DNA of 64,000 bases from Lathyrus oleraceus (GCF_024323335.1 NC_066579.1:355949400-356013399), one strand, 5' to 3'. Counted from the first letter of the stretch, positions 1 through 11,174 are shown. A program made the numbers and translations. The notes: generated from the letters alone by a model not told the origin.

Positions 1-1284
1 CAGAGGGTGTGCTCTTGAAGACATGAAGATGCGTCTTGTGTTTTCCATTCATCAAGTGGTCTGGATTCTCTATGAATCAGGAAGTATGTGAAGGTCCAAC
101 TTTGGGATGTTGGATATGCCCATGTGTGATCTCCAATCTTCAAGAGGAGAGTGGGGTGTCCATGACAGGGGGAGTTCTGGCCTTGAAGCTGCAAGTAATC
201 ATCAAGCTTGTGGTCTATGTGTACTCAGATAACCAGGTATGGCACCTTGTCAGTTATCAGGATGCTGTGTCAAGGCTGAGTGAGCTGAAGAATGTCTGAC
301 CGAATGTCATGACATTGCCCTGGACAATGCTGCTAATTCCTTCTAAAACTTAAAGTCAGTAGGAATTATGAAGGTGATGTGTCAAATTCTGGTAAATCAG
401 AATAAGCCAGATGGCTACAGCTGTGTGGTACAGGGGGAGTAACCATCTGCTGAATTGTGGGAATTTGACTGTATCAGTGCCAGATGTCAAGTCTCTACTA
501 GAGGTATGACAGGAACCTTGGAAAATGTTGAATACTAGCAGAATGCAGGAAAAAGCCGCGTGAAATGTTAAGACATCGCGTGCAACGTGTCTGACTGCAT
601 ATATGGAATAGTCTCCATGCACTGGAACGACTGTTTTGGAAAAGAAACAGTCAAGAGCTATAAAAGGTATTCAAAGATAATCTGAGATTTTGTTGGTGAT
701 TCTCTGACTGTTTCTCAGCAAAAATAAATGCATCTTGACCAAGCATTTATTTCTACCGGAAATTCCTAAGCACGGGCTGGACTATTTAAAGGATGCAATA
801 GCCCTCTTCCTCTCACAAGAAAAACACTCCTTTCTCAGAATCATGGGGTATGTTAAGGTTTGGGCAAGCTGCGCCTGGATCTGGTTTTGTGAAGGGGGAG
901 AGAAATATAGTCCTGGGGTTGAGAATGTACCAGAAGCAAGCCAACTGTGGATGTGGCAGCAAACAGAAGTTGGCATCAGGCACAAAATCCACCTACTGGG
1001 TTTACCACTTGTGTCTTGTGATCTGAGTTAAGAAGACAGTTGTGCCTTGTGATCTGAGTTACATTGTCTATGTACTCAACATTACATATTCTTCAGGAAG
1101 CTCTCCGGTTGAGGGGAAGGGTTCCGGTACAACTGAGTCGTGTCCCTCTTCTTCCCCATGTACACCAACTTTGGTGTTTGTGGTGGTGGAGCCAATGACA
1201 GAGATGAAGAGCATTCCCAAATTGGGATGTTTTGTCCAGTGTATTATTTATTTGTTTTAGCTAAAATTTGCCAAAGGGGGAGAT
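1..1284 (+). mobile_element. 3' internal end of a Ty1/copia-like retrotransposon, non-coding part
   Basis: This stretch ends in a polypurine tract (AAAGGGGGAGAT, 1273-1284) directly followed by TGTTAATT. That is the usual 3' end of the internal region in plant Ty1/copia elements with a long region after pol. I recognise no gag or pol motif in any frame, and the short open frames have no family signature. The element's coding part must lie to the left of the window. Inverted repeats of the type AATGTC-AT-GACATT (303-316) also occur in the following LTR. The copia assignment rests on the polypurine tract and general layout only. Confidence 0.55.
1273..1284 (+). other. Polypurine tract of the copia-like element
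   Basis: AAAGGGGGAGAT lies immediately before the LTR 5' end TGTTAATT at 1285. It would prime plus-strand DNA synthesis in reverse transcription. Confidence 0.7.
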
Positions 1285-3050
1285 TGTTAATTCCTTAGGA
1301 TTGGCATTAATTTTAGAAAACAAATAATGTAATCATCTCTGTTGTTTTAATATGTTGGGTTGAAGAAATTCAACATCTGGACCAACATGTCATGTACGAT
1401 GTCACGACATCAGGTCTGTGACATCGCACATGTGTAGAAAACTGAATTAATTAATTCAGTATATATTCTGGGATCAGCAAGGATATCTGGTGAATATCCT
1501 AACTCCCATGTGGAGGTCTTGAAGACTCAATCAGAAGATATATAGGCTCAAAATATGGAGATATATATGGAGAGATTCTAGGATTGCAGACCTTCTTTGT
1601 AGCAAAATTTTTCTGCTGAAGTTGTAACAGCAAAGAACAAGTCTGCTGCGATTTCTGAAGGCCCAAATCCAGTTGGGTGATTAGGTTATAAATAGCTGAT
1701 TGTAACCTAGTATTTGTAAGCCTCCTAGAATGAAAATTTAGGGGTGTGTGTGAGGTAAACCTCCCAATCTGTGGGAAGGTTACCATGTGTTTCTCAGTGG
1801 TAAAAGCTGAGAGTATTTGTAACTCAAAGCCTGTAGGCAAGAGTGATTTTGTTCTTGAATGAAGCTGTGAAGCAAGTTCAAGGTGTGGTAACATTACATT
1901 GTATTTGTAGTGATAGGAATGGAAACTGGAGGTTTCTATCTAGGAGTTCCTAGGTATAGATTACATTGGGTAGGGATTAAGTGAAGAGTTGTAAACGGGT
2001 GAGTTTAACTCTGAATTAATACTGCTAATAGTGGATCTTCTTCCTGGCTTGGTAGCCCCCAAATGTAGGTCATGCTGGACTGAACTGGGTTAACAATTTC
2101 CTGTGTTTGTTTTCCTTCTGCATGTGTATTTATTACTGTCATAACTCAGTTGGTTTCCCAGTCAGGTTATCAAGATGATAACAGACCTGGTATATAACCT
2201 TCTGATTGAATGTCAATCAGAATGTTGTAACATTCATCAGTGACAACGTATACTGAATAATAAGCATGTTAGTTTCAGTTCAGTATTTATTTAAGTCTGT
2301 TCTTTTCGAGGATAACAGACCTGGCTGGAGGATCATGGTGAAACTGTCAAACTGGACGTTTTGACAGTTGATACTGAAGGTTGATACTGAAGTAGAGACT
2401 AGTTGGTCTTTTACAGTGCTGCAAACTTAGCACAGCAAGTTTCCAGGAACATAACAGAATCAGCATATGTTCTGGATGTCGAACTGAATGTTGTGACATT
2501 CATTCCCAATAGCAGGTGCTAAAGTGTAGGATGATTGGTTTTTCTGGTTCAGTATTTTTCTCAGGCTATTCTTCAGGGATTCAATAGCTTAGAGAAAAAC
2601 CAGGAAACCACCTACTAACCTACAATTAATGAACCTAACAAATAGCCTCGTTGTTAGCAATCTAATAAGTGGAAATTAGATTAACGTGTTCAACCTTTAA
2701 TTCAGGAAATACAAGTAAAAGATATACACACTGGAACAATGTAACAGATGATGTCCACAAACAACAGTAAGACATCATGCTGATAACTGTGGAAGAAAAC
2801 AACAGAAGTGAGTGCTAGGTTTGATTTCTGTTGAGTCTTTCTTCCTGATGCACAGAACCAGGTGTTCATACATTCTAGGGTGACATAGAATGAGATGTCG
2901 TGACATCTGTGAACTTGTGCATATTAGTACAGTGGTTAATAACTATCTTGCTGTATTAGTTACAATGTTAGATCAGATGTCATGACGTGGAGTAGAACAT
3001 CTGAATTCTGACTACACCAGAATTTCAATAAACAATCATCTAATACAACA
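1285..3050 (+). mobile_element. LTR (3' LTR) of the copia-like element
   Basis: It starts TGTTAATT right after the polypurine tract. The proposed end is ...TACAACA at 3050, giving TGTT...AACA termini and 1766 bp. A TATA-like sequence lies at 1687-1694. Several near-palindromes (1398-1411, 2220-2235, 2487-2502, 2893-2908) recur. The left end is well supported. The right end is inferred from the terminal inverted bases and from the change to an Ogre-type sequence at 3051. No second LTR copy is in the window to confirm it. Confidence 0.55.
1687..1694 (+). promoter_or_regulatory. Candidate TATA box in the copia-like LTR
   Basis: TATAAATA lies about 400 bp into the LTR, a reasonable place for the end of U3. 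Identified by motif only. Confidence 0.45.
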
Positions 3051-3257
3051 AGTTGTGAAAAGGGTTCCCTTAGAGTACTAAGGATGTTGTGGGTGCCTAA
3101 CACCTTCCCACAACATAATTACCCCTTACCCAGATCTCTGTACCTCTTTTATTAGTTTTCTTTGTAAAACTTCTTAGGCTTTTGTTCGCTTTCTAGCCAT
3201 TCCTTTGGATAAATAGAAGTGCGGTGGCGACTCTATCTTTGTATGCTTTGCTTTTGA
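3051..3257 (+). mobile_element. Fragment of an Ogre/Tat-type LTR end (R/U5)
   Basis: It carries, in order, the module seen at the ends of the LTRs of elements A and D. A hairpin CCTTAG-AGTA-CTAAGG (3068-3083) is followed by GGGTGCCTAACACCTTCCC, then GGATAAATA, then CGGTGGCGACTCT (3223-3234). No primer binding site follows, so the fragment stops before the LTR end. It abuts minus-strand LTR sequence of B at about 3257. It could alternatively be part of the copia-like LTR, but the shared module argues for a Tat/Ogre origin. Confidence 0.5.
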
Positions 3258-3865
3258 TTTAGTCAATAAATCATAAAGTGACGAATACACCGCTACAATC
3301 ATGACTAGTAAGCCAAGCTCCAAAAACTTGCCATGCCAAAAGAAAAGAGAAAGGCCTTGTATGGACTTTAGATTTTTTTGCTTGACCAAGAAGCAACCTA
3401 TCTTGGACACAAAACAACTCACTTAATCATGGATTAAGTTGAGTTTGATTTGGATCAAAGAAGGTTAAACCTCTCATATGTCAAGACCAACCATAAGACA
3501 TTAACTCATTGACCAAAATAAAAAGAAATGAGATGAAGATGAAATGAATGGAAAAAGAATTCAGGTGTCAAACACAATTGTGGCCGTGATCTGAGGGCTC
3601 AGAGGTGCGGGCATATCATGATCCTTGGTCAAGCGCGCAACATTTTGAATTAAAAGAAGTCAAACAAATGAAAGGCCAAAATTATAACATTTGAACCTCA
3701 TCCAAAGGCCATGAAGCTCCCACGTGGGGATGGTGGTGGAAACCACCATCTTCTCCGGCCAGACAACCAACTCCGGCCACCACACGTAGGGATTTCAACT
3801 TTAATGAAAATGAAAAAGCAAGGTATCAAAATGAAGCTGAGGTGATGTACATCACCCCTGTAACC
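3258..3865 (-). mobile_element. Element B LTR, distal part, separated from the rest by element A
   Basis: Read on the minus strand, this continues the LTR sequence of 24934-26908 across the insertion of element A. The last five bases, taacc (3861-3865), are the target duplication. The LTR is cut at about 3257, where plus-strand Ogre-type LTR sequence begins, so the R/U5 end expected for B is missing. No coding sequence is seen. Confidence 0.6.
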
Positions 3866-4036
3866 TGTAACACGGTGGGAGAACTGACCTTAGTTAAATG
3901 TTGCGGATAGCAAGAGTCGCCACCGACTTTTATTTTATCCAAAAGGAAAGGACATAAAAGAACAGGAAAGACCTTAAAAAGATTTTGAGTTCGGGGGGTA
4001 GGTTATACAAAGGGAAGGTATTAGCACCCTTTATAT

Positions 4037-4052
4037 CCATGGTTATCCATGG
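4037..4052 (-). other. R-region hairpin of the element A LTR (left copy)
   Basis: CCATGG-(ATAA)-CCATGG in element orientation gives a 6-bp stem with a 4-nt loop, just upstream of GGGTGCTAATACCTTCCC. The right LTR has the same hairpin at 22295-22310. Confidence 0.6.
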
Positions 4053-4387
4053 GCTCTTAGTTACTTAGCTCACTTTGTTTGTTTGCAAGAGTGTAGTGTG
4101 TGATTAGAAAAATTTCTTTAAGTACTTTGTAATGACCCTCGTATGGGTGTATACAAAGCCTAGTTTACAAATTGTGAGGTGTAAAAGTAATTTTGAAAAG
4201 TGTGAGCAAGTAACTATGAGATACCTACCCTAGATTAAGTCTTTCGTGTTCTCGTATATTCTTTCAATGGTAAGACTGTCCCTATTATTAAGGAATAGGT
4301 AGTCATTACCTTGGATGTGTTTAAGGGACGGGCGTAGGGTCATCGTATGGTCAGTGAAGGCAACGTAAGAGATGTCTTTAGCAACTC

Positions 4388-4545
4388 GTAGGGACTATCA
4401 TCATATTTACCGAAGGGACAAGATCATTATATCGTAGGCAACCTCGTAGGGACTTGATCTTTTAAGTTTATAGGGACTTGATGATTTTTCTGTTTGAATG
4501 GACTTTGCTTAAGACACCCCTATTTTCGAGGGACTTGACCATTTA
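4388..4545. repeat. Degenerate GGGACTTGAT repeats in the element A LTR
   Basis: About five copies of a (C/T)GTAGGGACTTGAT-like motif are spaced 25-50 bp apart on the plus strand. The same array is in the other LTR near 22648-22800. Function unknown. Confidence 0.5.
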
Positions 4546-6697
4546 AAGAAGGCAACCAAGAGGAATACCCTAGGAAGTACAGATGGCGATCAAAGATCGA
4601 CTTACGTGTGTGAGTGTTATTTTTTCAGATATTTGTCTTGAATTTAATTTTCTAAGTTCAATTATTTACAGTTAGTTTTTTTGCACTCCCTAAATTACTA
4701 ACCACGCAATAAATGTTTACAAAAATAAAAGCAAGAAAAATAAATTCCTAAACTATTACATGGCTATGGGACAGATACATAATAATCAGGCGAGAAAGAA
4801 TAAATTTACAACCTATACATTTGTTCCAAATATTATAAATAAAACAAAATTAAAATAAGGAAAATAATGAAGCAAAAATAGAATAGATAAAAGCAAAATA
4901 ATAATAAAATAATAAATAAACAATGGTTATAAAGCAATAATAAAATAACAATAATAATAAAGTGATAATAAAAAGGTTAGAATTTTAAAAGAAATTATTT
5001 TAAGTTAAACAAGTTAGATTTTTTTAGAAGTTATTAGAAAAATATGAGTTTAAAGTAAATTAGTAATAATAAAAGAATTTAAAATACATTAATGTACAAA
5101 TTATAAAATAAAAGAGTTATATGAAAAATATTAAGTTAGTTATTTACAAAATAAATAAAGATTATAGAAAATATCAAATTATTAGATTAATAGGTTTATT
5201 ATTATTATTCAATTAGAAAAAATGGTCAATTAGATTTTATTTACAAAATATATAAGGATTTATTATTATAAGTAAGTAATAAAAAAAAGTTATTAAAATA
5301 GTTAGTATTTATTATTTATTTACAAAAAATATAAAGGTTATAGAAAAATATTAAATAATTAATTTAGTAGGTTTTCACGCCCTACATTACTAAACCACGC
5401 AGTTAATATAGGATCAATGGCAGGAATTTAAATGGAAGAAAAATAAAATGGCAGAAAATCAATGGCAGAAAATAAAACCCTAATTATTACAACGCTTTGG
5501 TGCAGTTACATAATAAAGATGGCGAAAAGTAAAACTGAAAATATTACAAGTTAAAACTTAAAATATTACAAGGGCGAAGCAGTTACAGTGTATGAATAAC
5601 ATAAATATGAGCGAAAATAGGAAATAATAATAAGGTTTGTTAAGGTTTAAGAAAAGGTTTATGGTTTAGAGGAAACAACACGGTTAAAGTTTTAGGTTTG
5701 AAATTTAGAGTTTGTGGCAAAATTGTCAGGATTTAGGAAAAATCAGGGTAGTTAGTTATGAAAAAAAAATGTGCAGATCTAAAAATATGAATTAAAAAAA
5801 AACAACGGCGTTGCTAACGCAAAATTGCGATCATCGCAACTGGATCGGATAACACAAATATCACGCCTCATACACGTATATGTGAAAACGGCGTATTAAC
5901 ACGATCCGATCCGAAAACATAATCAAATTATAACATAAAATAGAAATATATATCAACAAAATAGATAAAGTATATATCATATATAAACTATTACCAAGCT
6001 GTGTGTACGATAGTATAGATCAGCCACTCTCAGTTTCTCTTTTTTGTTCTGTCTTTTTTGCCTCTCTCTATCAGTCATGCTAGTAAATATATATAGGAAC
6101 AAATTAGGTTAATGATAATGGGCCTAAGTTTATTTTGAAACCCAATATTAAATTAAAAACTGAATAAAGTTAAATAATTAAAATAGTTAAAATTAAAATA
6201 AAAACTAATTAACCTATTTATTTATTCTAGACCCAATATAAAAATAAATAGACTCAAAAAAAAAAAAAGTCGGGCACCAAAATGCTCGAAAATATAAAAT
6301 GAACACGTCAAAATAATCAGCGCGAAATAAATGACTCGGAAAAATACAGCGTTTGGTCGGATTTTGAAATAATAATTATATTCGTTTAAACTGCTCAGAC
6401 TGATCAACATATGACCAAAAATAGTCGTAAAAATATTTTTAGCATGTCAAATTAAACCACGTGAACCGCAGATTAATGTTACCGACATTTGCAAACTTAA
6501 ACTTGACATTTTTTGGTTGACTAATTTTAGGCACAGTTAAAAAGTTAATTTGACCAGTCTGTTTGTAAATTCCGAGAAATTATTCCGGCTAATATTAAGA
6601 CAGAAAAAAAAATGTTATGCTATGAAGATGATGCAAATGAATGTGAAACAAAAATTGGTTAGAGTTAAAAATAGAGGGCAAATTTTGGGGTGCAACA

Positions 6698-6710
6698 GCT
6701 GCCCCTGTTC
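6698..6710 (-). other. Element A polypurine tract
   Basis: On the minus strand GAACAGGGGCAGC directly precedes the 3' LTR start TGTTGCACC. It closely matches the tract GAATAGGGGCAGC of element D. Confidence 0.8.
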
Positions 6711-6957
6711 AATTTTCTGAAACCTGAGGAGTTAGATTGGCCTGTGTGCCATTCGTGACTTGGAAGGTTGAAGGGGATTGAACACAAAAGCCCAAAAATT
6801 TGCACTCGCCGGTGCGTAAAGTAACACTGATGACTAGTTGTATATGCTTAAGTGGGCTTGAAGATGCCACTTGGAAGAACTGGAGATGGACTTATAGATG
6901 CCATCCATAATATCAGGAGGTGATAATATCTTGATGTTGATACTGGATATCAGTACT

Positions 6958-7445
6958 AGGTCTTCGTATAGGCCGTCTCTGAATCGTATCTAAGAACATA
7001 CTTTTAATTTAAGTGTCAGAACCAAATCTTCGTGGCGATTTCTTTCTGAATTAAGTATCAGCACTAGACCTTCGTATAGATCGTCTCTGAACTGTTTTGA
7101 ATTGTTGAATAGACCAGTAGAAATAAATCTTCGTGATGATTATCTCTTCTGGAAATATCCTGGATTAGGGAATAGATCTTCGTATAGACCGTTTGCCTAA
7201 TATCCAAGAACAAAAGAGTGTCAGGATGAAATCTCCTGAAAATATCCTGGACTAGGGAATAGATCTTCGTATAGACCGTTTGCCTACTATCCAAGAACAA
7301 AAGAATATCAGGATGAAATCTCCTGAAAATATCATGGACTAGGGAATAGATCTTCGTATAGACCGTTTGCCTACTATCCAAGGACACCTTGAGTAATGAT
7401 TAAGTATCAGCACTAGATCTTCGTATAGATTGTTTCTGACCTGTT
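6958..7445 (-). repeat. Minisatellite in the element A 3' UTR, core period 87 bp
   Basis: Three nearly identical 87-bp units (core TCTTCGTATAGACCGTTTGCC near 7174, 7261 and 7348) are flanked by shorter degenerate copies of TCTTCGTATAGA. These lie near 6961, 7028, 7069, 7129 and 7420. The array happens to stay open on the minus strand and would give a 29-residue repeat. I regard this as an effect of a period divisible by three, not as a gene. Ogre 3' UTRs are known to carry family-specific tandem repeats. Confidence 0.85.
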
Positions 7446-8553
7446 GTGAATTGTTGATAGTATTTTATTTGTATATAACCATCCTGCAAGGAAAATGTTA
7501 GTTTATGCAATATGTATGCATGCATGGCATGGTGCATCTAAGTAAATGTATTATGCACTTATGGATATGCCATGGTATGATGTAAATGATGTATGTATGA
7601 ATCATGCGGCCTGAAGCGTCCGGATATCTTTGTATAACAACTGCTGGCTAGGGAAAATAAATCCCGATTCGTTGCTGAAGAATATGAGGAACTCGTTCCC
7701 GTCTTGTTTGATAGTATAGTATTTGTCACTTCCCGTATTCGTTCGTCGTACTTCTATTGAAGGAATAAGTTCCTGAGTATCCCGACTGAGGATAAAAGAG
7801 ATGGACATAAATTCAAGGGGAGACGTAATTTGAAGCATCTATAAAGATAGATTTGCTCTACTGGGGATTTGTAGTGGGGATGAACCGGCGAAGCTTCGTT
7901 GAACTACTACCCTCGTTTGTCCTTAGTAAATACTATTACTGCATTTTATGCATTTCTGGTAAACATCAATCGTATTCAAAAGCATACATACATTCAAACA
8001 CAACCAATGGACGTTTTCGCTTATGTAAATAGAGTAAAAGTAAATCTGGATTCAAAGATGAAATTTTATTTATATCACAAAGTGACCTATACATAGGCAA
8101 GTTTGTACAAGGAGACAGAAATCCTAGTAAGAGGAATTCGTCGTAAATTTTTTATAAAACAAAGAAAACAGCTATGTGAAAAATGATCCTATTGAGTTTC
8201 AATTCTACTATTGCCATTATCTTCAAATATCTCATCTTCTGCTGTTGAGACAGAAACGATTGGATTGATCTTTATCTGTTTGAACTTGATTTAGGTAGCA
8301 CCATCAGTTGAAGTTACATGAGTGATCCAAACGAGACATAGTCATACGCTTTAATCCCTAACTTTTGCCTGGATTGCCCTTTCAGGTTCTCAATCCACCA
8401 GGATACCCTTTTTTGCCCAAGCCGCCTTTTCGGGTTTTCGACTTGCCGGGTGTACATTTTTTTTATATATATCCCTAATTTTTGCCCGAACCCTTTTGGT
8501 TTGCCGGGATGCCCTTATTTTTGCCTAGGCCAGTCAACCTAGCGGGTCTCTTT
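7446..8553 (-). other. Element A 3' UTR, non-coding, with hairpin array next to pol
   Basis: No coding sequence recognised. At 7855-7867 the sense strand reads TCCCCAGTAGAGC, a partial complement of the element's own primer binding site. At 8371-8542 four hairpins follow the integrase stop: GGATTG/CAATCC (8371-8396), CAAGTCG/CGGCTTG (8418-8445), a weak AACC/GGTT (8489-8502), and CTAGG/CCTAG (8525-8542). The copies share GGCAAAAA(T)TAGGG spacers. Confidence 0.65.
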
Positions 8554-9186
8554 TTATGCGTAGTATTTTTTAACTATGCCTGCGTTTACAGGCTGTGGAA
8601 AGTCTTCACCATCCATAGTAGTAAGCATCATGGCACCTCCTGAGAATACTCTTTTGACCACAAATGGTCCTTCATATGTAGGAGTCCACTTGCCCCTAGG
8701 ATCACCCTGTGGTAGTATGATACGCTTGATTACCAAGTCACCAGCCTGATATACCTTTGGCTTAACCTTCTTATTGAAAGCTTTGATCATCCGTTTCTGG
8801 TACATCTGACCATGACAAACAGCTGCCAACCTCTTCTCATCAATCAAATTTATCTGGTCGAGTCGAGTCTGAATCCATTCATCCTCGTCTAAACCTGCCT
8901 CTTTCATGATTCTTAGAGAGGGAATCTGAACTTCCACTGGTAACACGGCTTCCATTCCGTAGACCAAAGAGAAAGGAGTTGCCCCTGTCAAAGTGTGCAC
9001 TGAAGTGCGATAACCATGAAGAGTAAAGGGTAACATCTCATGCCAGTCTTTGTATGTTACTGTCATCTTTTGTATGATCTTCTTAATATTCTTATTAGCA
9101 GCCTCCACGGCGCCATTCATCTGTGGCCGGTACGGAGAAGAGTTATGGTGTTTTATTTTGAACTGCGTGCAGAGTTCAGCAATCAT
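8554..9186 (-). pseudogene. Element A integrase, C-terminal remnant
   Basis: This 210-residue open frame holds the end of an Ogre-type integrase. It starts just after the second catalytic Asp region (MIAELCTQFKIKHH) and includes the glutamate context NGAVEAANK. It continues through the C-terminal part with TGATPFSLVYGMEAVLPVEV and KWTPTYEGPFVVKRVFSGGA, ending VKKYYA. The zinc-binding HHCC region and the first two catalytic acidic residues are absent. Just upstream (9187 onward on the plus strand) it is joined to RNase H sequence in another frame, so it marks a deletion junction. It cannot make an active integrase alone. Confidence 0.85.
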
Positions 9187-9560
9187 CTTGTTGTTCTTCC
9201 GGAGAGAGCAGGTTTCTCAGATGTATATTTGATAAGATCCATCTTAGAAATCAATAAAGTGGTATGATTCAACATATACTGTCTTAGTCGGCGAGCAGCC
9301 TAAGCCAAAGCATAGTAAGCTTTCTCGAGCTGGGAGTATCTTGTTTCACAGTCGGTACCTTTTGCTAAGGTAGTATATTGCATGCTCTTTTCGACCAGAC
9401 TCGTCATGTTGCCCCAACACACACCCTATTGAATTTTCTAACACGGTCAAATACATGATTAGAGGTCTTCCTTCAACTGGTGGCATCCGATTTATAGGTT
9501 CTTGGAGATACTTCTTGATTTTGTCAAAAGCTTCTTGACATTCATCATTCCATATCATCT
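9187..9560 (-). pseudogene. Element A RNase H, N-terminal remnant
   Basis: The minus-strand frames contain WNDECQEAFDKIKKYLQEP, then MYLTVLENSIGCVLGQHDESGRKEHAIYYLSK, the start of a Ty3/gypsy RNase H. A piece reading RRLRQYMLNHTT follows, before the joint to integrase. Frame breaks occur near 9346-9350 and an in-frame stop precedes RRLRQ. The second, archaeal-type RNase H and the integrase N-terminus seen in element B are missing. At about 9560 the sequence is joined directly to the pre-RT linker, so the whole RT is deleted. Confidence 0.75.
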
Positions 9561-9867
9561 CTTGATTTTTCCAGCGAAAACCTCTACATAGTCACGTAAC
9601 ATCCGACTCAATCTTTCTTTGACACTGTTTTCCAAGCCTGCTCCTATTTTGACTTCTTTCTTGTCTACTTCAGTACCCAGATTTACAACCTCAATTGATT
9701 CCTCATGCGGCTGTGTAACTTTCTCTTCTTGTTGTAATAACCTAGGAAGCTCTACAGGTACTTCACAATCTTCATCCTTTCCATCTTCAGCTTGATAGAT
9801 CGGATTCTCGAAATTATAATTGGCAATAGTAGAACTGTTATCAACAGGATCCAGAGTGGATGAGGAT
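9555..9867 (-). pseudogene. Element A pol exon 2 start (linker before RT)
   Basis: The frame reads DPVDNSSTIANYNFENPIY, then an acidic linker with LPRLLQQEEK, then VKERLSRMLRDYVEVFAG. This matches the region of element B between the intron and RT (FPVFEAEEDD...LREYVDVFAW). Immediately after VEVFAG the sequence jumps to RNase H, so no RT motif remains. The likely splice acceptor is TGCAG at 9868-9872. Confidence 0.7.
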
Positions 9868-10080
9868 CTGCATTTTAGTGATGTGGGTGTGTGTAAGAAC
9901 ACATAGCTGATGAAAATAAAATAAAAGAAAAACCAAGAGCCCAATATTTACGAAAACGAAACGTCCATTGATTTTTATTGAATGAAGTATGCAAATGAAA
10001 TGACATCCCGAAACAAGCATACCATTGTGCCCCGGGTAAGGCACAAGGCTTAAAAATAACAACGCAGTAATAGTATTTAC
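9868..10080 (-). other. Candidate intron of element A (213 bp)
   Basis: The minus strand has GTAAATAC at the donor (10080) and AAAATGCAG at the acceptor (9868). It lies between the end of the gag/protease frame and the pre-RT linker, where Ogre elements carry an intron. It aligns in position and style with the introns of B (33494-33765) and D (44638-44907). Not tested by RNA. Confidence 0.5.
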
Positions 10081-11174
10081 TCCTGACTAAAGGAGATAGG
10101 AATAACGTCTTCAGCCTTCCAATTATTGAGTTCGTCACCAATTGCTGGGAAAATCCAGCTATCCAAGTCACAGCCGTTATCAGCATCTTCTACAGCATTG
10201 ACAGTCTTGTCATGATTAGGCAGAGGAGCAGTGATGACATCAGGAGTCTCCGGAGGATCAGAGGTAGCCGCCTGTATCTTTCCACTTCGAATGCCGCTTT
10301 CAACATGTTCACCTGTTAATATCAGCTCAGTGAAACCAGATGATGAGCTTCCAATGAGGTGACTATAGAAAGGACTATTCAGCGTACTCATAAACATATC
10401 CACTAGCTCCCTGTCAGTCAGAGGAGGTTGAACTCTGCCAGCCAGGTCTCTCCATTTCTGGGCATACTCCTTGAAATTCTCCTTAGCACCCATTGACATG
10501 CTTTATAGCTGCATGCGAGTAGGTGCTAAATCAGCATTGTATTGGTATTGCCTGTAGAAGGCCTCAGCAAGATCATTCCAATCACGGATATTGACACTCT
10601 CCAATTGATAGTACCATTCCAATTGAGCTCCAGACAAGCTCTCTTGGAAGAAATGAATCCATAACTTCTTATCAGCAGTATGTGGTTGAATCCTCCGGAC
10701 ATAGGATCTTAAGTGCAGCTTGGGACATGAGACACCATCATACACCACAAAAGCAGGAACCTTGAAACCAATAGGTATAACCACTCCAGATATTAAACTC
10801 AGATCTTCAAAATCCAGCCCAGAAGATTTTTGTAACTCCATAGCATTCATTCTATCTACCAGCATCTTGTACTTATCTTCATTAGGATCATGATAATAAT
10901 TTGCTTCAGAATCAGAATCTCCTACAGTATCATGGAGACTACCTCCCTCTTTCTCAGAATTTTCAGACTCATAATCATCAACCTGTTCCTTTGTCTTGAT
11001 AGGGCCTCTGAATCTTCTTCCTAGATTGATAAGGCCTCCTGATCTTCTAGTCTTCTTCTTCTTCTTAGCCATCAATGTCTTCAACTCATCTTGCCCCTTG
11101 GACAAGTTCAGAATCAACTCTTGGAATTGTGCATTCTGAGCCTGGAGATCTTTGACAGTCTGTTCAAGAGCCAT
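10077..11174 (-). pseudogene. gag: Element A gag (with tail of the protease region), interrupted
   Basis: The likely ATG is at 11174 (MALEQTVKDLQAQNAQF). An N-terminal coiled-coil-like part and a basic Lys-rich patch come first. The capsid-like region follows, with GVSCPKLHLRSYVRRIQ, FFQESLSGAQLEWYYQLE and FKEYAQKWRDLAGRVQPPL, typical of retrotransposon Gag. A single in-frame TAA at 10503-10505 splits it. After the capsid end it passes directly to ...DLDSWIFPAIGDELNNW, the segment normally found at the end of the protease exon. The zinc knuckle and protease are therefore deleted. Gag would package element RNA in virus-like particles; this copy would be truncated. Confidence 0.8.

Larger units (their letters stand above)
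3866..6697 (-). mobile_element. Element A 3' LTR
   Basis: On the minus strand the LTR runs TGTTGCACCCC...GTGTTACA. It is AT-rich in the middle (4680-5350), with long A/T stretches and simple ATAATAA runs. Near its end in element orientation it has a hairpin (4037-4052), a GGGTGCTAATACC-type motif and TGGCGACTCT (3913-3922). Degenerate copies of GGGACTTGAT lie at 4388-4545. It carries one segment of about 22 bp (near 5545-5566) absent from the other LTR. Confidence 0.9.

Noticed and set aside
36..1260. Short frames in the copia-like 3' region as an envelope-like gene
   Set aside because: Frames are under 100 codons, without signal peptide, membrane segment pattern or family motif that I can defend.
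7064..7387. A repetitive 107-codon protein on the minus strand
   Set aside because: The repeat unit is 87 bp, divisible by three, so an open frame is expected. It lies in the 3' UTR of element A.
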